Source of the DNA: Saccharopolyspora phatthalungensis
Lineage (GTDB): Bacteria > Actinomycetota > Actinomycetes > Mycobacteriales > Pseudonocardiaceae
Direction of reading: 5' to 3'
NCBI RefSeq assembly: GCF_014203395.1
Contig: NZ_JACHIW010000001.1
Span: forward strand, 3,145,501 to 3,209,500
Length of the DNA stretch: 64,000 nt
Of this stretch, positions 1-8,486 are shown in pieces. The translations under genes were made by a program, and so were the position numbers. The first letter of the stretch is position 1; every line of letters starts with the position of its first letter. The notes beneath the pieces are model-generated. The model was not told the DNA's origin and searched no databases. It was given only the letters and a program-made list of their open reading frames with translations.

Positions 1-456
<456 letters not shown>

Positions 457-797
457 GAACGCGATCGTGGGCGGCTCCTCCGGTGCTCGCCGGAGCGATT
501 GCTCGCCCGCTCAAGTCTCGGCCGCGCGCCACCCACGCGTCCGGCCGACGCGAATTGGCCCGGTGAGCCCCACAAGGGAGCGCCGGGCCTCGCGCTGTGC
601 CAGGTGCGCGGCTGGTTGCGTAGCTGACCCCGTGGCCGTACCGCCGGTCCCGGCTCCGGGGTGCCCGACCGCCCACGCCAACGTGCGGGTATGCGCACGC
701 GGCGTCCTGGCTTCGAGAGTCGGTAAGTTACGGCGGGCCTGGATTTCGCTTGGCCAGGGGACGTCGGTTGCCACGGGTGAGGGATACAGTACGCATC
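457..797. other. Intergenic, no gene seen
   Basis: The 341 bases between ilvC and the DUF397 gene hold no convincing coding frame. A weak stem CTCCGG/CCGGAG at 478-495 just after the ilvC stop could act in termination but has no T-run. Nothing else is recognised. Confidence 0.5.
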
Positions 798-1043
798 GTG
801 AGTGCAGACAACGAGATCGTCGACGACAAGGCGCACATCCGGCACCGGCTGGACTTCACCGACGCGGAGTGGATCACCAGCACGGATGACCCGGACGAGC
901 CGGGCGTGGAGATCGCCTTCCTTGACGGCTACATCGGCATGCGCAACGGTGCCGAGCCAGATGGTCCGGTTCTGGTCTTCACTCCCGAGGAGTGGGACGC
1001 ATTCGTGGCCGGCGCCAAGGACGGTGAGTTCGACGAGCCGTGA
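798..1043 (+). CDS. DUF397-like small protein
   Basis: This 81-residue acidic protein resembles the DUF397 family: its C-terminal half carries the pattern VLVFTPEEWDAFVAGAKDG followed by EFD. DUF397 proteins usually sit beside XRE/DUF5753 regulators, and some are proposed to act as their partners; the function is not established. No XRE gene lies beside this copy. The GTG at 798 is chosen because a TACAGT -10-like element (785-790) ends seven bases upstream, which suggests a leaderless transcript, and there is no clear Shine-Dalgarno. Similarity to the other DUF397 genes here (40437, 59838) is confined to the C-terminal motif. Confidence 0.75.
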   Translation: MSADNEIVDDKAHIRHRLDFTDAEWITSTDDPDEPGVEIAFLDGYIGMRNGAEPDGPVLVFTPEEWDAFVAGAKDGEFDEP

Positions 1044-1374
1044 TCGAACCCGCGGCGGTGCCCGGTTGCGAAGATCATGCGACCGGGCCCCGATTCGCCT
1101 TCGAGCCGGTGGAATGCCGGTGCCCGGCCGCCGCCGGGGAACCGCCGAACCGCGAGCGACTCGGGTGGCCAGCCGCCCCAGCCGACTCCCGATGTCGCTC
1201 CCGCGACCCGGCTGATCTGCGACAATGCGGAACAATCGGGTTTAATGGGCGAGTGGTTCCGGGCCGGTGATCCGGGCTACACCCTTGTGAACACTTTCTC
1301 AATCTCCCGTTAAACTGCGATCCCGTCCGGGCACATCGCCGTGCCGACCGTGATCTTCCAACTGGAGTTCGCCC
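1044..1374 (+). promoter_or_regulatory. serA upstream region with candidate promoter
   Basis: This stretch has no coding frame I believe. A candidate sigma-70-type promoter is TGAACA (1288-1293), 17-base spacer, TAAACT (1311-1316), which would start RNA near 1323 and give serA a leader of about 50 bases. The T-rich stretch around 1283-1311 stands out from its GC-rich surroundings. Confidence 0.45.
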
Positions 1375-2970
1375 GTGACCAACGCAAGCCGTCCTGTGGT
1401 CCTGATCGCCGAGAAGCTCGCACCGTCCGTGATCGAGGCCCTCGGGGGCGAGGTCGAGATCCGCAACGTGGACGGCACCGACCGGCCGGCGTTGCTCGAG
1501 GCCGTCGCCGACGCCGATGCGCTGCTGGTCCGTTCCGCCACCAAGGTCGACGCCGAGGTGCTCGCGGCGGCGAAGAAGCTCAAGGTCGTCGCCCGCGCCG
1601 GGGTGGGCCTGGACAACGTCGAGGTGCCCGCCGCCACCGAGCGTGGCGTGATGGTGGTCAACGCCCCCACCTCCAACATCGTTTCGGCCGCCGAGCACGC
1701 GATGGCGCTGCTGCTCGCGGTGGCGCGCAACGTCGCGCAGGCCGACGCGAGCCTCAAGGGCGGCGAGTGGAAGCGCAGCTCCTACACCGGCGTCGAGCTC
1801 AACGGCAAGACCGTCGGCGTGGTCGGCCTCGGCAAGATCGGCCAGCTGTTCGCGCAGCGCGTCGCCGCCTTCGGCACCAAGCTGATCGCCTACGACCCCT
1901 ACGTGTCGCCAGGCCGCGCGGCCCAGCTGGGCATCGAGCTGGTTTCCCTCGACGAGTTGCTGGCTCGCGCCGACGCGATCTCCATCCACCTGCCCAAGAC
2001 CGCCGAGACGCTTGGCCTCATCGGCGCCGAGGAGCTGAAGAAGGCCAAGTCCGGCCTGCTGGTGGTCAACGCCGCTCGCGGTGGTCTGATCGACGAGGAC
2101 GCGTTGGTCGACGCGCTGCGCAACGGCCAGATCGGCGGTGCGGGCATCGACGTGTTCAAGACCGAGCCGACCACCGACAGCCCGCTGTTCGAGCTTTCCA
2201 ACGTGGTCGTCACTCCGCACCTGGGGGCGTCCACAGTGGAGGCGCAGGACCGCGCGGGCACCGACGTGGCCCGCTCGGTGCGGCTGGCGCTGCGCGGCGA
2301 CTTCGTGCCGGACGCGGTCAACGTGCAGGGCGGGGCGGTCGGCGAAGAGGTCCGGCCGTACCTGTCGCTGACCCAGAAGCTGGGACAGCTGCTGGCGGCG
2401 CTGCTGGGCAGCACGCCGAGCTCGGTGACCATCGAAGCCCGCGGCGAGCTGGCCGCCGAGGATGTCTCGGTGCTGCAGCTGGCGGCGCTGCGCGGCGTGT
2501 TCGCCGGCGCGGTGGAGAGCCAGGTGACCTTCGTCAACGCGCCGCAGCTGGCCGAGGACCTGGGTGTGCAGGTGGAGGTCAAGACCACCTCGGAGAGCCC
2601 GAACCACCGCAGCGTGGTGTCGCTGCACGCGGGTCTGCCGGACGGCCGCACCGCCGTGGTCTCCGGCGCGCTGTCCGGGCCGAACCTGGTGGAGAAGCTG
2701 GTCGAGGTCAACGGTCGCCACTTCGACCTGCGGGCCGAGGGCAGCGTGCTGCTGCTGGAGTACCCGGACCGGCCCGGCGTGATGGGCAAGGTCGGCACGC
2801 TGCTCGGCGAGGTCGGCGTGAACATCGAGGCGGCCATGGTCAGCCAGACCACCGAGCGCTCGGACGCGATCATGCTGCTGCGGGTGGACCGGCCCGTCGA
2901 ACCGGGCGTGCTGGAGCCGATCGGAGCCGCCGTGGGTGCTCGCATCGTGCGTACCGTGAGCTTCGAGTAA
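1375..2970 (+). CDS. serA: D-3-phosphoglycerate dehydrogenase
   Basis: SerA oxidises 3-phosphoglycerate to 3-phosphohydroxypyruvate with NAD+, the first step of serine synthesis, in the cytosol. The 531-residue protein has the long actinobacterial form: catalytic and NAD-binding domains with GLGKIG at 151-156, catalytic Arg in NAARGG (about 235), Glu in KTEP (264) and His in TPHLGAST (282), an intervening domain (about 317-450) and a C-terminal ACT domain (about 457-530, YPDRPGVMGKVGTLLGEVGV). The ACT and intervening domains are where serine inhibits the mycobacterial enzyme. The start is GTG. A strong hairpin follows the stop, so the gene probably ends its own transcript before leuB. Confidence 0.97.
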   Translation: MTNASRPVVLIAEKLAPSVIEALGGEVEIRNVDGTDRPALLEAVADADALLVRSATKVDAEVLAAAKKLKVVARAGVGLDNVEVPAATERGVMVVNAPTSNIVSAAEHAMALLLAVARNVAQADASLKGGEWKRSSYTGVELNGKTVGVVGLGKIGQLFAQRVAAFGTKLIAYDPYVSPGRAAQLGIELVSLDELLARADAISIHLPKTAETLGLIGAEELKKAKSGLLVVNAARGGLIDEDALVDALRNGQIGGAGIDVFKTEPTTDSPLFELSNVVVTPHLGASTVEAQDRAGTDVARSVRLALRGDFVPDAVNVQGGAVGEEVRPYLSLTQKLGQLLAALLGSTPSSVTIEARGELAAEDVSVLQLAALRGVFAGAVESQVTFVNAPQLAEDLGVQVEVKTTSESPNHRSVVSLHAGLPDGRTAVVSGALSGPNLVEKLVEVNGRHFDLRAEGSVLLLEYPDRPGVMGKVGTLLGEVGVNIEAAMVSQTTERSDAIMLLRVDRPVEPGVLEPIGAAVGARIVRTVSFE

Positions 2971-2985
2971 CCCAGTCGGGTGAGA

Positions 2986-3013
2986 AAGGGGCCGTTCTGC
3001 GGCACGGCCCCTT
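2986..3013 (+). terminator. serA terminator hairpin
   Basis: AAGGGGCCGT (2986-2995) pairs perfectly with ACGGCCCCTT (3004-3013) across an eight-base loop, 16 bases after the serA stop. There is only a short T-run, as is common in actinobacteria. Confidence 0.75.
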
Positions 3014-3052
3014 CGCCGTGCCGGTGAGCTACCGGCTCTATCACCCGAAAGG

Positions 3053-3073
3053 ATGTCCCACGGTACGGGACAT
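3053..3073. promoter_or_regulatory. Candidate NdgR-type operator upstream of leuB
   Basis: ATGTCCC, seven bases, GGGACAT forms a perfect inverted repeat 109 bases before the leuB start. The same 7-7-7 layout with related arms occurs between ndgR and leuC (12789-12809). NdgR/LtbR regulators are known to control leuB and leuCD in actinobacteria. Assigning this site to NdgR is inference. Confidence 0.5.
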
Positions 3074-3181
3074 ATCATCCACTTGGTGGGCCCGGCGTGC
3101 CGCTGCCCACAGCCATGCCGGTAGCCTTCGGCTCAACAGTTCGAGCCCCGCGGGTCGGGGTGGTTCCCGGGAGGTGTGTAG

Positions 3182-4225
3182 ATGCGGCTCGCTGTGATCC
3201 CCGGCGACGGGATCGGGCCGGAGGTGGTGGCCGAGGCGCTCAAGGTCCTCGGTGAGGTCGTGCCGGATATCGAGATCACTCGATACGACCTGGGCGCCGC
3301 CCGTTGGCACGCGACCGGGGAGCTGCTGCCCGAGTCCGTTCTCGGGGAACTCCGCCAGCACGACGCGATCCTGCTCGGCGCGGTGGGCGATCCGTCCGTG
3401 CCCAGCGGGATCCTGGAGCGCGGCCTGCTCCTGCGGCTGCGTTTCGAGCTTGACCACCACGTGAACCTGCGGCCGGCCCGGCTGTACCCGGGTGTGAAGA
3501 GCCCGGTGGCCGATCCCGGTGAGATCGACATGGTCGTGGTGCGCGAGGGCACCGAGGGCCCGTACGCGGGTAACGGCGGCCTGCTGCGCAAGGACACCAC
3601 GCACGAGATCGCGACCGAGGTCAGCATCAACACCGCGTTCGGCGTGGAGCGGGTGGTGCGCGATGCGTTCGCCCGCGCCGCCTCGCGGCCACGCAAGCAC
3701 CTGACGCTGGTGCACAAGACCAACGTGCTCACCCACGCCGGTTCGTTGTGGTCGCGCGTGGTCGAAGAGGTCTCGCTGCAGTACCCGGACGTCACCGTGG
3801 CCTACCAGCATGTGGACGCGACCACGATCCACCTGGTCACCGACCCGGGCCGGTTCGATGTGATCGTCACCGACAACCTCTTCGGCGACATCATCACCGA
3901 CCTGGCCGGCGCGATCACCGGCGGCATCGGGCTGGCCGCCAGCGGCAACATCGACGCCACCCGGCGCAACCCGAGCATGTTCGAGCCGGTGCACGGCAGC
4001 GCGCCGGACATCGCCGGGCAGGGCGTGGCGGATCCGACCGCGGCGGTGCTGTCGGTCGCGATGCTGCTCGATCACGTCGGCCTGTCCGAGGCCGCCAAGC
4101 GAGTCGAGGCGTCGGTGGCGTTCGACCTGGCCACCCGCGACCACGCGGCGCCGGGCGCGACCTTCGCGATCGGCGACCGCCTCGCGGCCCTGGTCTCCTC
4201 CCGCGAGGTCGCTCCGCAGGCCTGA
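3182..4225 (+). CDS. leuB: 3-isopropylmalate dehydrogenase
   Basis: LeuB oxidatively decarboxylates 3-isopropylmalate to 2-oxoisocaproate with NAD+ in leucine synthesis; the same enzyme usually acts on 3-methylmalate in the citramalate route to isoleucine. The 347-residue protein starts with the family signature [10 protein letters not shown], carries [12 protein letters not shown] and HKTN in the middle, and [12 protein letters not shown], the metal-binding Asp motif, near residue 230, then [12 protein letters not shown]. The ATG has a GGGAGG Shine-Dalgarno. A candidate operator lies upstream and a strong terminator follows, so it is probably a single-gene unit next to cimA. Confidence 0.97.
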   Translation: MRLAVIPGDGIGPEVVAEALKVLGEVVPDIEITRYDLGAARWHATGELLPESVLGELRQHDAILLGAVGDPSVPSGILERGLLLRLRFELDHHVNLRPARLYPGVKSPVADPGEIDMVVVREGTEGPYAGNGGLLRKDTTHEIATEVSINTAFGVERVVRDAFARAASRPRKHLTLVHKTNVLTHAGSLWSRVVEEVSLQYPDVTVAYQHVDATTIHLVTDPGRFDVIVTDNLFGDIITDLAGAITGGIGLAASGNIDATRRNPSMFEPVHGSAPDIAGQGVADPTAAVLSVAMLLDHVGLSEAAKRVEASVAFDLATRDHAAPGATFAIGDRLAALVSSREVAPQA

Positions 4226-4237
4226 ACCAGGTAATCA

Positions 4238-4272
4238 CGAAAAGGGCGTCCCGGGGCGGGGCGCCCTTTTCG
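4238..4272 (+). terminator. leuB terminator
   Basis: An 11-bp perfect stem, CGAAAAGGGCG (4238-4248) with CGCCCTTTTCG (4262-4272), starts 12 bases after the leuB stop. The loop is 13 bases. Confidence 0.8.
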
Positions 4273-4398
4273 CCGCTCCGATGTGCAACCCGCGGGCGGC
4301 ACTTTCCCGAAGAAGGCGATCAAGCGCCGGGCCGAATCCGGACGGTAGGGCGCCTGCGCAGTCGGTACCCGCGCGTGTGGGAAGTCACGGTGCACTTG

Positions 4399-4426
4399 TT
4401 GCACACCGGGTGGGTTGTGGCAGCAT
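4399..4426 (+). promoter_or_regulatory. Candidate cimA leader promoter
   Basis: TTGCAC (4399-4404), 16-base spacer, CAGCAT (4421-4426). The first G of the leader-peptide GTG lies seven bases after the -10 element, so the leader peptide may be leaderless. Confidence 0.45.
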
Positions 4427-4432
4427 AGGGCC

Positions 4433-4477
4433 GTGGCTTTCCGCAGTCTGATCATTATTGGCAAGCGCGCCGGGTAA
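4433..4477 (+). CDS. cimA leader peptide with Leu-Ile-Ile-Ile
   Basis: A 14-codon frame from GTG to TAA reads (M)AFRSLIIIGKRAG. Residues 6-9 are Leu-Ile-Ile-Ile, written CTG ATC ATT ATT; ATT is an unfavoured Ile codon in DNA this GC-rich. The frame ends inside the 5' arm of an 11-bp hairpin and is followed by a second hairpin and six T's, the layout of a ribosome-mediated attenuator. The downstream gene is cimA, which feeds isoleucine synthesis, so starvation for isoleucine (perhaps leucine as well) would stall the ribosome on these codons. Translation of the peptide is inferred from this match of codons, structure and pathway. There is no Shine-Dalgarno; leaderless initiation is assumed. Confidence 0.7.
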   Translation: MAFRSLIIIGKRAG

Positions 4478-4529
4478 CGACTCCGCACCCCGGCGCGCTG
4501 ACCTCTCGCATCCGCGGGGGGTCTTTTTT
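4464..4529 (+). promoter_or_regulatory. Transcription attenuator of cimA
   Basis: Hairpin 1:2 is AGCGCGCCGGG (4464-4474) with its perfect complement at 4489-4499. The terminator is GACCTC (4500-4505) with GGGGTC (4518-4523, one G-U pair) followed by TTTTTT (4524-4529). A competing antiterminator can form between 4488-4497 (CCCC, bulged GG, CGCG) and 4513-4520 (CGCGGGGG), which removes the G-run needed by the terminator. A ribosome stalled on the Ile codons (4451-4459) would cover the 5' arm of 1:2 and free 4489-4499 for the antiterminator. The pairings were found by eye, without energies. Confidence 0.65.
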
Positions 4530-4587
4530 GTTGCCAGCACAGGGCGCCGCACCCGATCTCCATCTTCAACGCCGACGGGAGAAACAA

Positions 4588-6225
4588 GTGACCCGCACCA
4601 ACCCGGCCGGAACGCCTCTGGGCGACGATTTCCACGTCTACGACACGACCCTGCGGGACGGCGCGCAGCGCGAGGGCATTTCCTACTCGGTCACCGACAA
4701 ACTCGCGGTAGCGCGCCTGCTGGACTCGTTGGGAGTCGGTTTCATCGAGGGCGGTTGGCCGGGCGCGCTGCCCAAGGACACCGAGTTCTTCCACCGCGCG
4801 GCCGAAGGCGAACTCGACCTGCGGCACGCCGCGCTGGTGGCCTTCGGCTCCACCCGTCGCGCAGGGGCCAAAGTGGACGAAGATCAGCAGGTGCGGGCGC
4901 TGCTCGACTCGGGTGCCCCGGTGGTGACATTGGTGGCCAAATCGGACCGCCGGCACATCGAGCGAGCATTGCGCACCGATGTGGCCGAGAACTGCGCGAT
5001 GGTGGCGGACACCGTCCGCCACCTGGTCGGCGAGGGTCGCCGGGTGTTTCTCGATGCCGAGCATTTCTTCGACGGCTACGCCTTCGACCCCGACACTTCA
5101 CTGCGCGTGCTGGAAGCCGCCGCCAACGCGGGCGCCGATGTCGTCGTGTTGTGCGACACCAACGGCGGCCAATTGCCGCTGCAACTGGCCGAGACGGTCG
5201 GCGAAGTCCTTTCACGCACGGGGTTGCGCATCGGAATCCACTGCCAGGACGACACCGGCTGCGCCGTTGCCAACAGTGTCGCGGCCGTGCAAGCCGGCGC
5301 GACACACGTGCAATTCACCGCCAACGGCTACGGCGAACGCGCGGGCAACGCGGATCTGTTCGCCGTGATCGGCAATCTCGCGGCAAAACTGGAGATGCCG
5401 GTGTTGCCGGAGGGCAAGCTGCGCGAGCTGACCAGGGTTTCGCACGCGCTGGCCGAAATCGCCAACCTCGCGCCGGATACCCACCAGGCCTACGTTGGCC
5501 AGTCGACCTTCGCGCACAAGGCGGGTCTGCATGCGAGTGCGATCAAGGTGGACCCGGAGCTGTACAACCACATCGATCCGGCCGTGGTGGGCAACGGGAT
5601 GCGGGTCCTGGTCACCGAAATGGCCGGGCGCGCCAGCCTGGAGCTCAAGGGCGCCGAGCTCGGTCTCGATCTCACCGAGTCGCCGGCCGCCGTGACCGGG
5701 GCGGTGCGTCAGGTCAAGGAACTCGAAGCCCGCGGCTGGTCCTTCGAGGCTGCCGACGCCTCGCTGGAACTGTTGCTGCGCCGCGAAATGGCCGCCGCGG
5801 AGGGCACCGAACCGGTCGACGGGCCGTTCGAACTGGAGTCGTACCGGGTGGTGCTCGACCACCGCTCGGACGGCGAAGTGGTTTCCGAGGCGACCGTCAA
5901 GGTGCACGTGGCGGGGGAGCGTGTGATCGCCACCGCCGAGGGAAACGGGCCGGTCAACGCGCTCGATGCCGCGCTGCGCAAGGCGCTGGTGCCACACCTG
6001 CCGTGGCTGCAAGCCGTCGAGCTCGCCGACTACAAGGTGCGCATCCTCACCGACGCCCCGGGCACCGACGCGGTCACGCGCGTGCTCGTGGAATCCCGCG
6101 ACGGGGAGGAGGAATGGACCACTGTGGGCGTGCACGGCAACATCGTCGAGGCGAGCTGGCTGGCCCTGTGCGATGCATTGGCGTACAAGGCCCTGGACCG
6201 CAACGCGGTCGGCGCCCGGAGCTGA
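4588..6225 (+). CDS. cimA: Citramalate synthase
   Basis: The product belongs to the citramalate synthase branch of the isopropylmalate-synthase-like DRE-TIM metallolyases, which condense acetyl-CoA with pyruvate to give (R)-citramalate. LeuCD and LeuB then convert this to 2-oxobutyrate for isoleucine. The 545-residue protein has DTTLRDGAQREGIS at about 19-32, the metal-binding region FTANGYGERAGN at about 250, STFAHKAGLHASAI at about 315, and a C-terminal regulatory-type domain (about 400-540). GTG at 4588 follows GGGAGAAACAA and starts just before the conserved part; an ATG 60 bases upstream would only add a non-conserved extension. Expression is probably set by the attenuator upstream. Substrate choice is by family, not proven here. 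Confidence 0.85.
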   Translation: MTRTNPAGTPLGDDFHVYDTTLRDGAQREGISYSVTDKLAVARLLDSLGVGFIEGGWPGALPKDTEFFHRAAEGELDLRHAALVAFGSTRRAGAKVDEDQQVRALLDSGAPVVTLVAKSDRRHIERALRTDVAENCAMVADTVRHLVGEGRRVFLDAEHFFDGYAFDPDTSLRVLEAAANAGADVVVLCDTNGGQLPLQLAETVGEVLSRTGLRIGIHCQDDTGCAVANSVAAVQAGATHVQFTANGYGERAGNADLFAVIGNLAAKLEMPVLPEGKLRELTRVSHALAEIANLAPDTHQAYVGQSTFAHKAGLHASAIKVDPELYNHIDPAVVGNGMRVLVTEMAGRASLELKGAELGLDLTESPAAVTGAVRQVKELEARGWSFEAADASLELLLRREMAAAEGTEPVDGPFELESYRVVLDHRSDGEVVSEATVKVHVAGERVIATAEGNGPVNALDAALRKALVPHLPWLQAVELADYKVRILTDAPGTDAVTRVLVESRDGEEEWTTVGVHGNIVEASWLALCDALAYKALDRNAVGARS

Positions 6226-6313
6226 CCGCTGCGGTCCTGGCCCGCTCACCACCGGCGGTACCGGGCCCGAGTTAGGGTGGTGGCCGGTCCATTTCCGAAT
6301 CCGGAGGTTCGTC

Positions 6314-7096
6314 TTGCGCTTGGCACGTGTCGCCCACTCCGAGGGGGTCTCCTTCGTCGCACTGGAGCCGGATCCTGCTGCCCCGCAGGAGAAAGTGCTC
6401 GCGGTCGAGATCGACCAGCACCCGTTCGGCGACCCGACGTTCACCGGTCGCAAGTGGCCGATGGCCGATGTCCGGCTGCTCGCCCCGATCTTGCCCACCA
6501 AGGTGGTCTGCGTGGGCAAGAACTACGCCGACCACGCCCGCGAAATGGGCGGGGAACCGCCGGAGAACCCGGTGATCTTCATGAAGCCGTCCACCTCGGT
6601 GATCGGTCCCAACGCCGCGATCAAGCTGCCGCCGAACTCGGAACGGGTGGACTTCGAGGGCGAACTCGCCGCTGTCGTCGGGCAACCGTGCAAGGACGTG
6701 CCGGAGGCCCGCGGCACCGAGGTGCTGCTGGGCTACACGATCGCCAACGACGTCACCGCGCGCGACCAGCAAAAGGCCGACGGGCAGTGGACGCGGGCCA
6801 AGGGCTACGACACGTTCTGCCCACTGGGGCCGTGGATCGACACCGCGGCCGACCCGGCGGACCTCGGGATCCGCACCGAACTGGACGGCGAAATCAAGCA
6901 GAACTCGCGGACCTCACAGCTGCTGCACGACGTCGCCGCGCTCGTGTCGTGGATCTCGCGGGTGATGACGCTGCTGCCCGGTGACGTGATCCTCACCGGC
7001 ACCCCGGCGGGCGTGGGCCCGATGCAGCCCGGCCAGAAGGTGTCGGTCTCCATCGATGGCCTGGGAACCCTCACCAACCCGGTCCAGCAAGGCTGA
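6314..7096 (+). CDS. Fumarylacetoacetate hydrolase family protein
   Basis: This 260-residue protein of the FAH superfamily resembles the enzymes often called 2-hydroxyhepta-2,4-diene-1,7-dioate isomerase or 5-oxopent-3-ene-1,2,5-tricarboxylate decarboxylase. Its true substrate is unknown. Signatures are VVCVGKNYADHAREMG (about 65-80), the acidic metal ligands in VDFEGELAAVVG, YTIANDVTARDQQ, and LLPGDVILTGTPAGVGP near the end. TTG at 6314 is chosen because GGAGG lies six bases before it and conservation begins there. The pairing of such a gene with gltX recurs in actinobacteria (for example Rv2993c and gltS in M. tuberculosis). Confidence 0.85.
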   Translation: MRLARVAHSEGVSFVALEPDPAAPQEKVLAVEIDQHPFGDPTFTGRKWPMADVRLLAPILPTKVVCVGKNYADHAREMGGEPPENPVIFMKPSTSVIGPNAAIKLPPNSERVDFEGELAAVVGQPCKDVPEARGTEVLLGYTIANDVTARDQQKADGQWTRAKGYDTFCPLGPWIDTAADPADLGIRTELDGEIKQNSRTSQLLHDVAALVSWISRVMTLLPGDVILTGTPAGVGPMQPGQKVSVSIDGLGTLTNPVQQG

Positions 7097-7153
7097 GTCG
7101 TCGTGAAGTCTTTCGGGTTGCCAACGGTGCCCGGAAGACCCACGGCCCCCGGC

Positions 7154-8383
7154 TCAGCGGAGCGCGGCCTTGGGCGGGCGTTCGCGGAGGGCCCCGTAGG
7201 CGAGGAAGTATGCCGGGATCTTGCGCAGCGACGGCAAATTCGAAATCGCCCGCAGAACCAGCGGGAGGTGTGCGGTGTCGCCGAAGTCGATCTCCCCGTG
7301 CAGTGCCGGCGCGATCACGTTGTCGTGGATCACGCGTTGCAGACGCTGAATCAGTACCGTGGTCAGCCACCGTCGCCGCTGCACCGCCGCGACGTGCTTT
7401 CGCTGCAAGCGTCCATCGCGCAGCGGCTCAGCTAGGTGGCGGGCGGCCGCGACGGCGTCCTGCACGGCCAGGTTGATGCCGACGCCGCCGACCGGGGACA
7501 TCGCGTGCGCCGCGTCCCCGATGCACAGCAGGCCGGGAACGTGCCACTTGCGGAGCCGGTCCAGCCTTACATGCAGCAATTTGACGTCATCCCAGCCCTG
7601 CACCAGCTCCCGCCCGGCCAGCCACGGCAGGTAGCGCACCAGCGACTCGTTGAACTCCTCGATGGGGCGGTTGCGCCCGCTGGCGTCGGTCCCCTTGGCG
7701 ATGATCGACGCGACCTGGAAATAGTCGCCCCGGTCCAGCATGGCCATGAAAGTGCGTTCGCGGATCAGGCCGATCGCGCCTGTTGGGTCGCCGGCCCGCC
7801 GCGGCACCCGGAACCACCGCACGTCCATCGGCGTCGTGAAGTCCTGCAGCCTGAGCTCGGGCATCGTGCGCACGAAGGACGTCCGCCCGTCGCAGGCGAC
7901 CGTGATGGTGGCGCGCAGCTCACCGGTCTCGCCATCAGCGGTGCGGTAACGCACGCCGTTGACCCGGCCGCCTTCGCGGATCAGTTCGGTCGCTTCGGTG
8001 TTCATCCGCAGGGTGAAGGTCGGTTCCTGCTTACCCACGTCGGCCAGCATGTCCAGGAAGTCCCACTGCGGAACCATCGCGATGTAGTTGTACTTGACCG
8101 GGAGCGACTGGAAATCGCCGAAGGTGAACATCTCGCCCCCCGGGCCGAGCGGCAGCCGCACCCTGCTCAGGTGCCGCTGCGGCAGCTCGGCGAACTGCTC
8201 GGCCAGCCCCAGGTCGTCCAGCAGTTGCAAGGTGGTGGGGTGCACGGTGTCGCCGCGGAAGTCCCGCAGGAAGTCGCCGTGCTTTTCCAGCACGGTCACC
8301 TCGACGCCGGCCCTGGCCAGCAACAGCCCCAGCACCATCCCCGCCGGTCCGCCCCCGACGACACAGCAGGTGGTTCGCTCCAT
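7154..8383 (-). CDS. FAD-dependent monooxygenase (PHBH type)
   Basis: A 409-residue flavoprotein of the p-hydroxybenzoate hydroxylase group A fold, which hydroxylates aromatic or polyketide-like substrates with NAD(P)H and O2. It shows the dinucleotide fold VVGGGPAGMVLGLLLARAG near residues 8-26, the DG motif ACDGRTSFVR (about 163-172), and the second FAD motif CIGDAAHAMSPVGGVGINLA (about 285-305). The ATG has GGAGGGG upstream. It runs convergently to the FAH gene. A symmetric TTCAACA/TGTTGAA element lies 19 bases before the start. The substrate cannot be read from the sequence. Confidence 0.85.
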   Translation of the reverse strand: MERTTCCVVGGGPAGMVLGLLLARAGVEVTVLEKHGDFLRDFRGDTVHPTTLQLLDDLGLAEQFAELPQRHLSRVRLPLGPGGEMFTFGDFQSLPVKYNYIAMVPQWDFLDMLADVGKQEPTFTLRMNTEATELIREGGRVNGVRYRTADGETGELRATITVACDGRTSFVRTMPELRLQDFTTPMDVRWFRVPRRAGDPTGAIGLIRERTFMAMLDRGDYFQVASIIAKGTDASGRNRPIEEFNESLVRYLPWLAGRELVQGWDDVKLLHVRLDRLRKWHVPGLLCIGDAAHAMSPVGGVGINLAVQDAVAAARHLAEPLRDGRLQRKHVAAVQRRRWLTTVLIQRLQRVIHDNVIAPALHGEIDFGDTAHLPLVLRAISNLPSLRKIPAYFLAYGALRERPPKAALR

Positions 8384-8401
8384 TGCGATCCCCTCCAGAT
8401 T

Positions 8402-8417
8402 TTCAACATGTGTTGAA
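8402..8417. promoter_or_regulatory. Palindromic operator candidate upstream of the monooxygenase
   Basis: TTCAACA, two bases, TGTTGAA: perfect seven-base arms between the divergent monooxygenase and gltX starts, in an AT-richer patch. Size and symmetry suit a TetR- or MarR-type repressor, but no such regulator gene is adjacent. Confidence 0.45.
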
Positions 8418-8486
8418 TAAACTCAGAATGCCTCGCCCGGATGCGCCCGTCAACCTCCGATGGCCAATGGCTAGGCTGAATATGTT

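Noticed and set aside
1075..3078. A 667-codon minus-strand frame opposite serA
   Set aside because: It mirrors serA codon structure, is Arg/His/Gln-rich, and matches no family; such antisense frames are expected in high-GC DNA. The same holds for the 783-codon frame opposite pyc (43219-45570).
4500..4529. Simple terminator of leuB read-through
   Set aside because: leuB already has a strong hairpin at 4238-4272, and this second hairpin with its U-run is preceded by an Ile-rich leader frame, so attenuation is the better reading.
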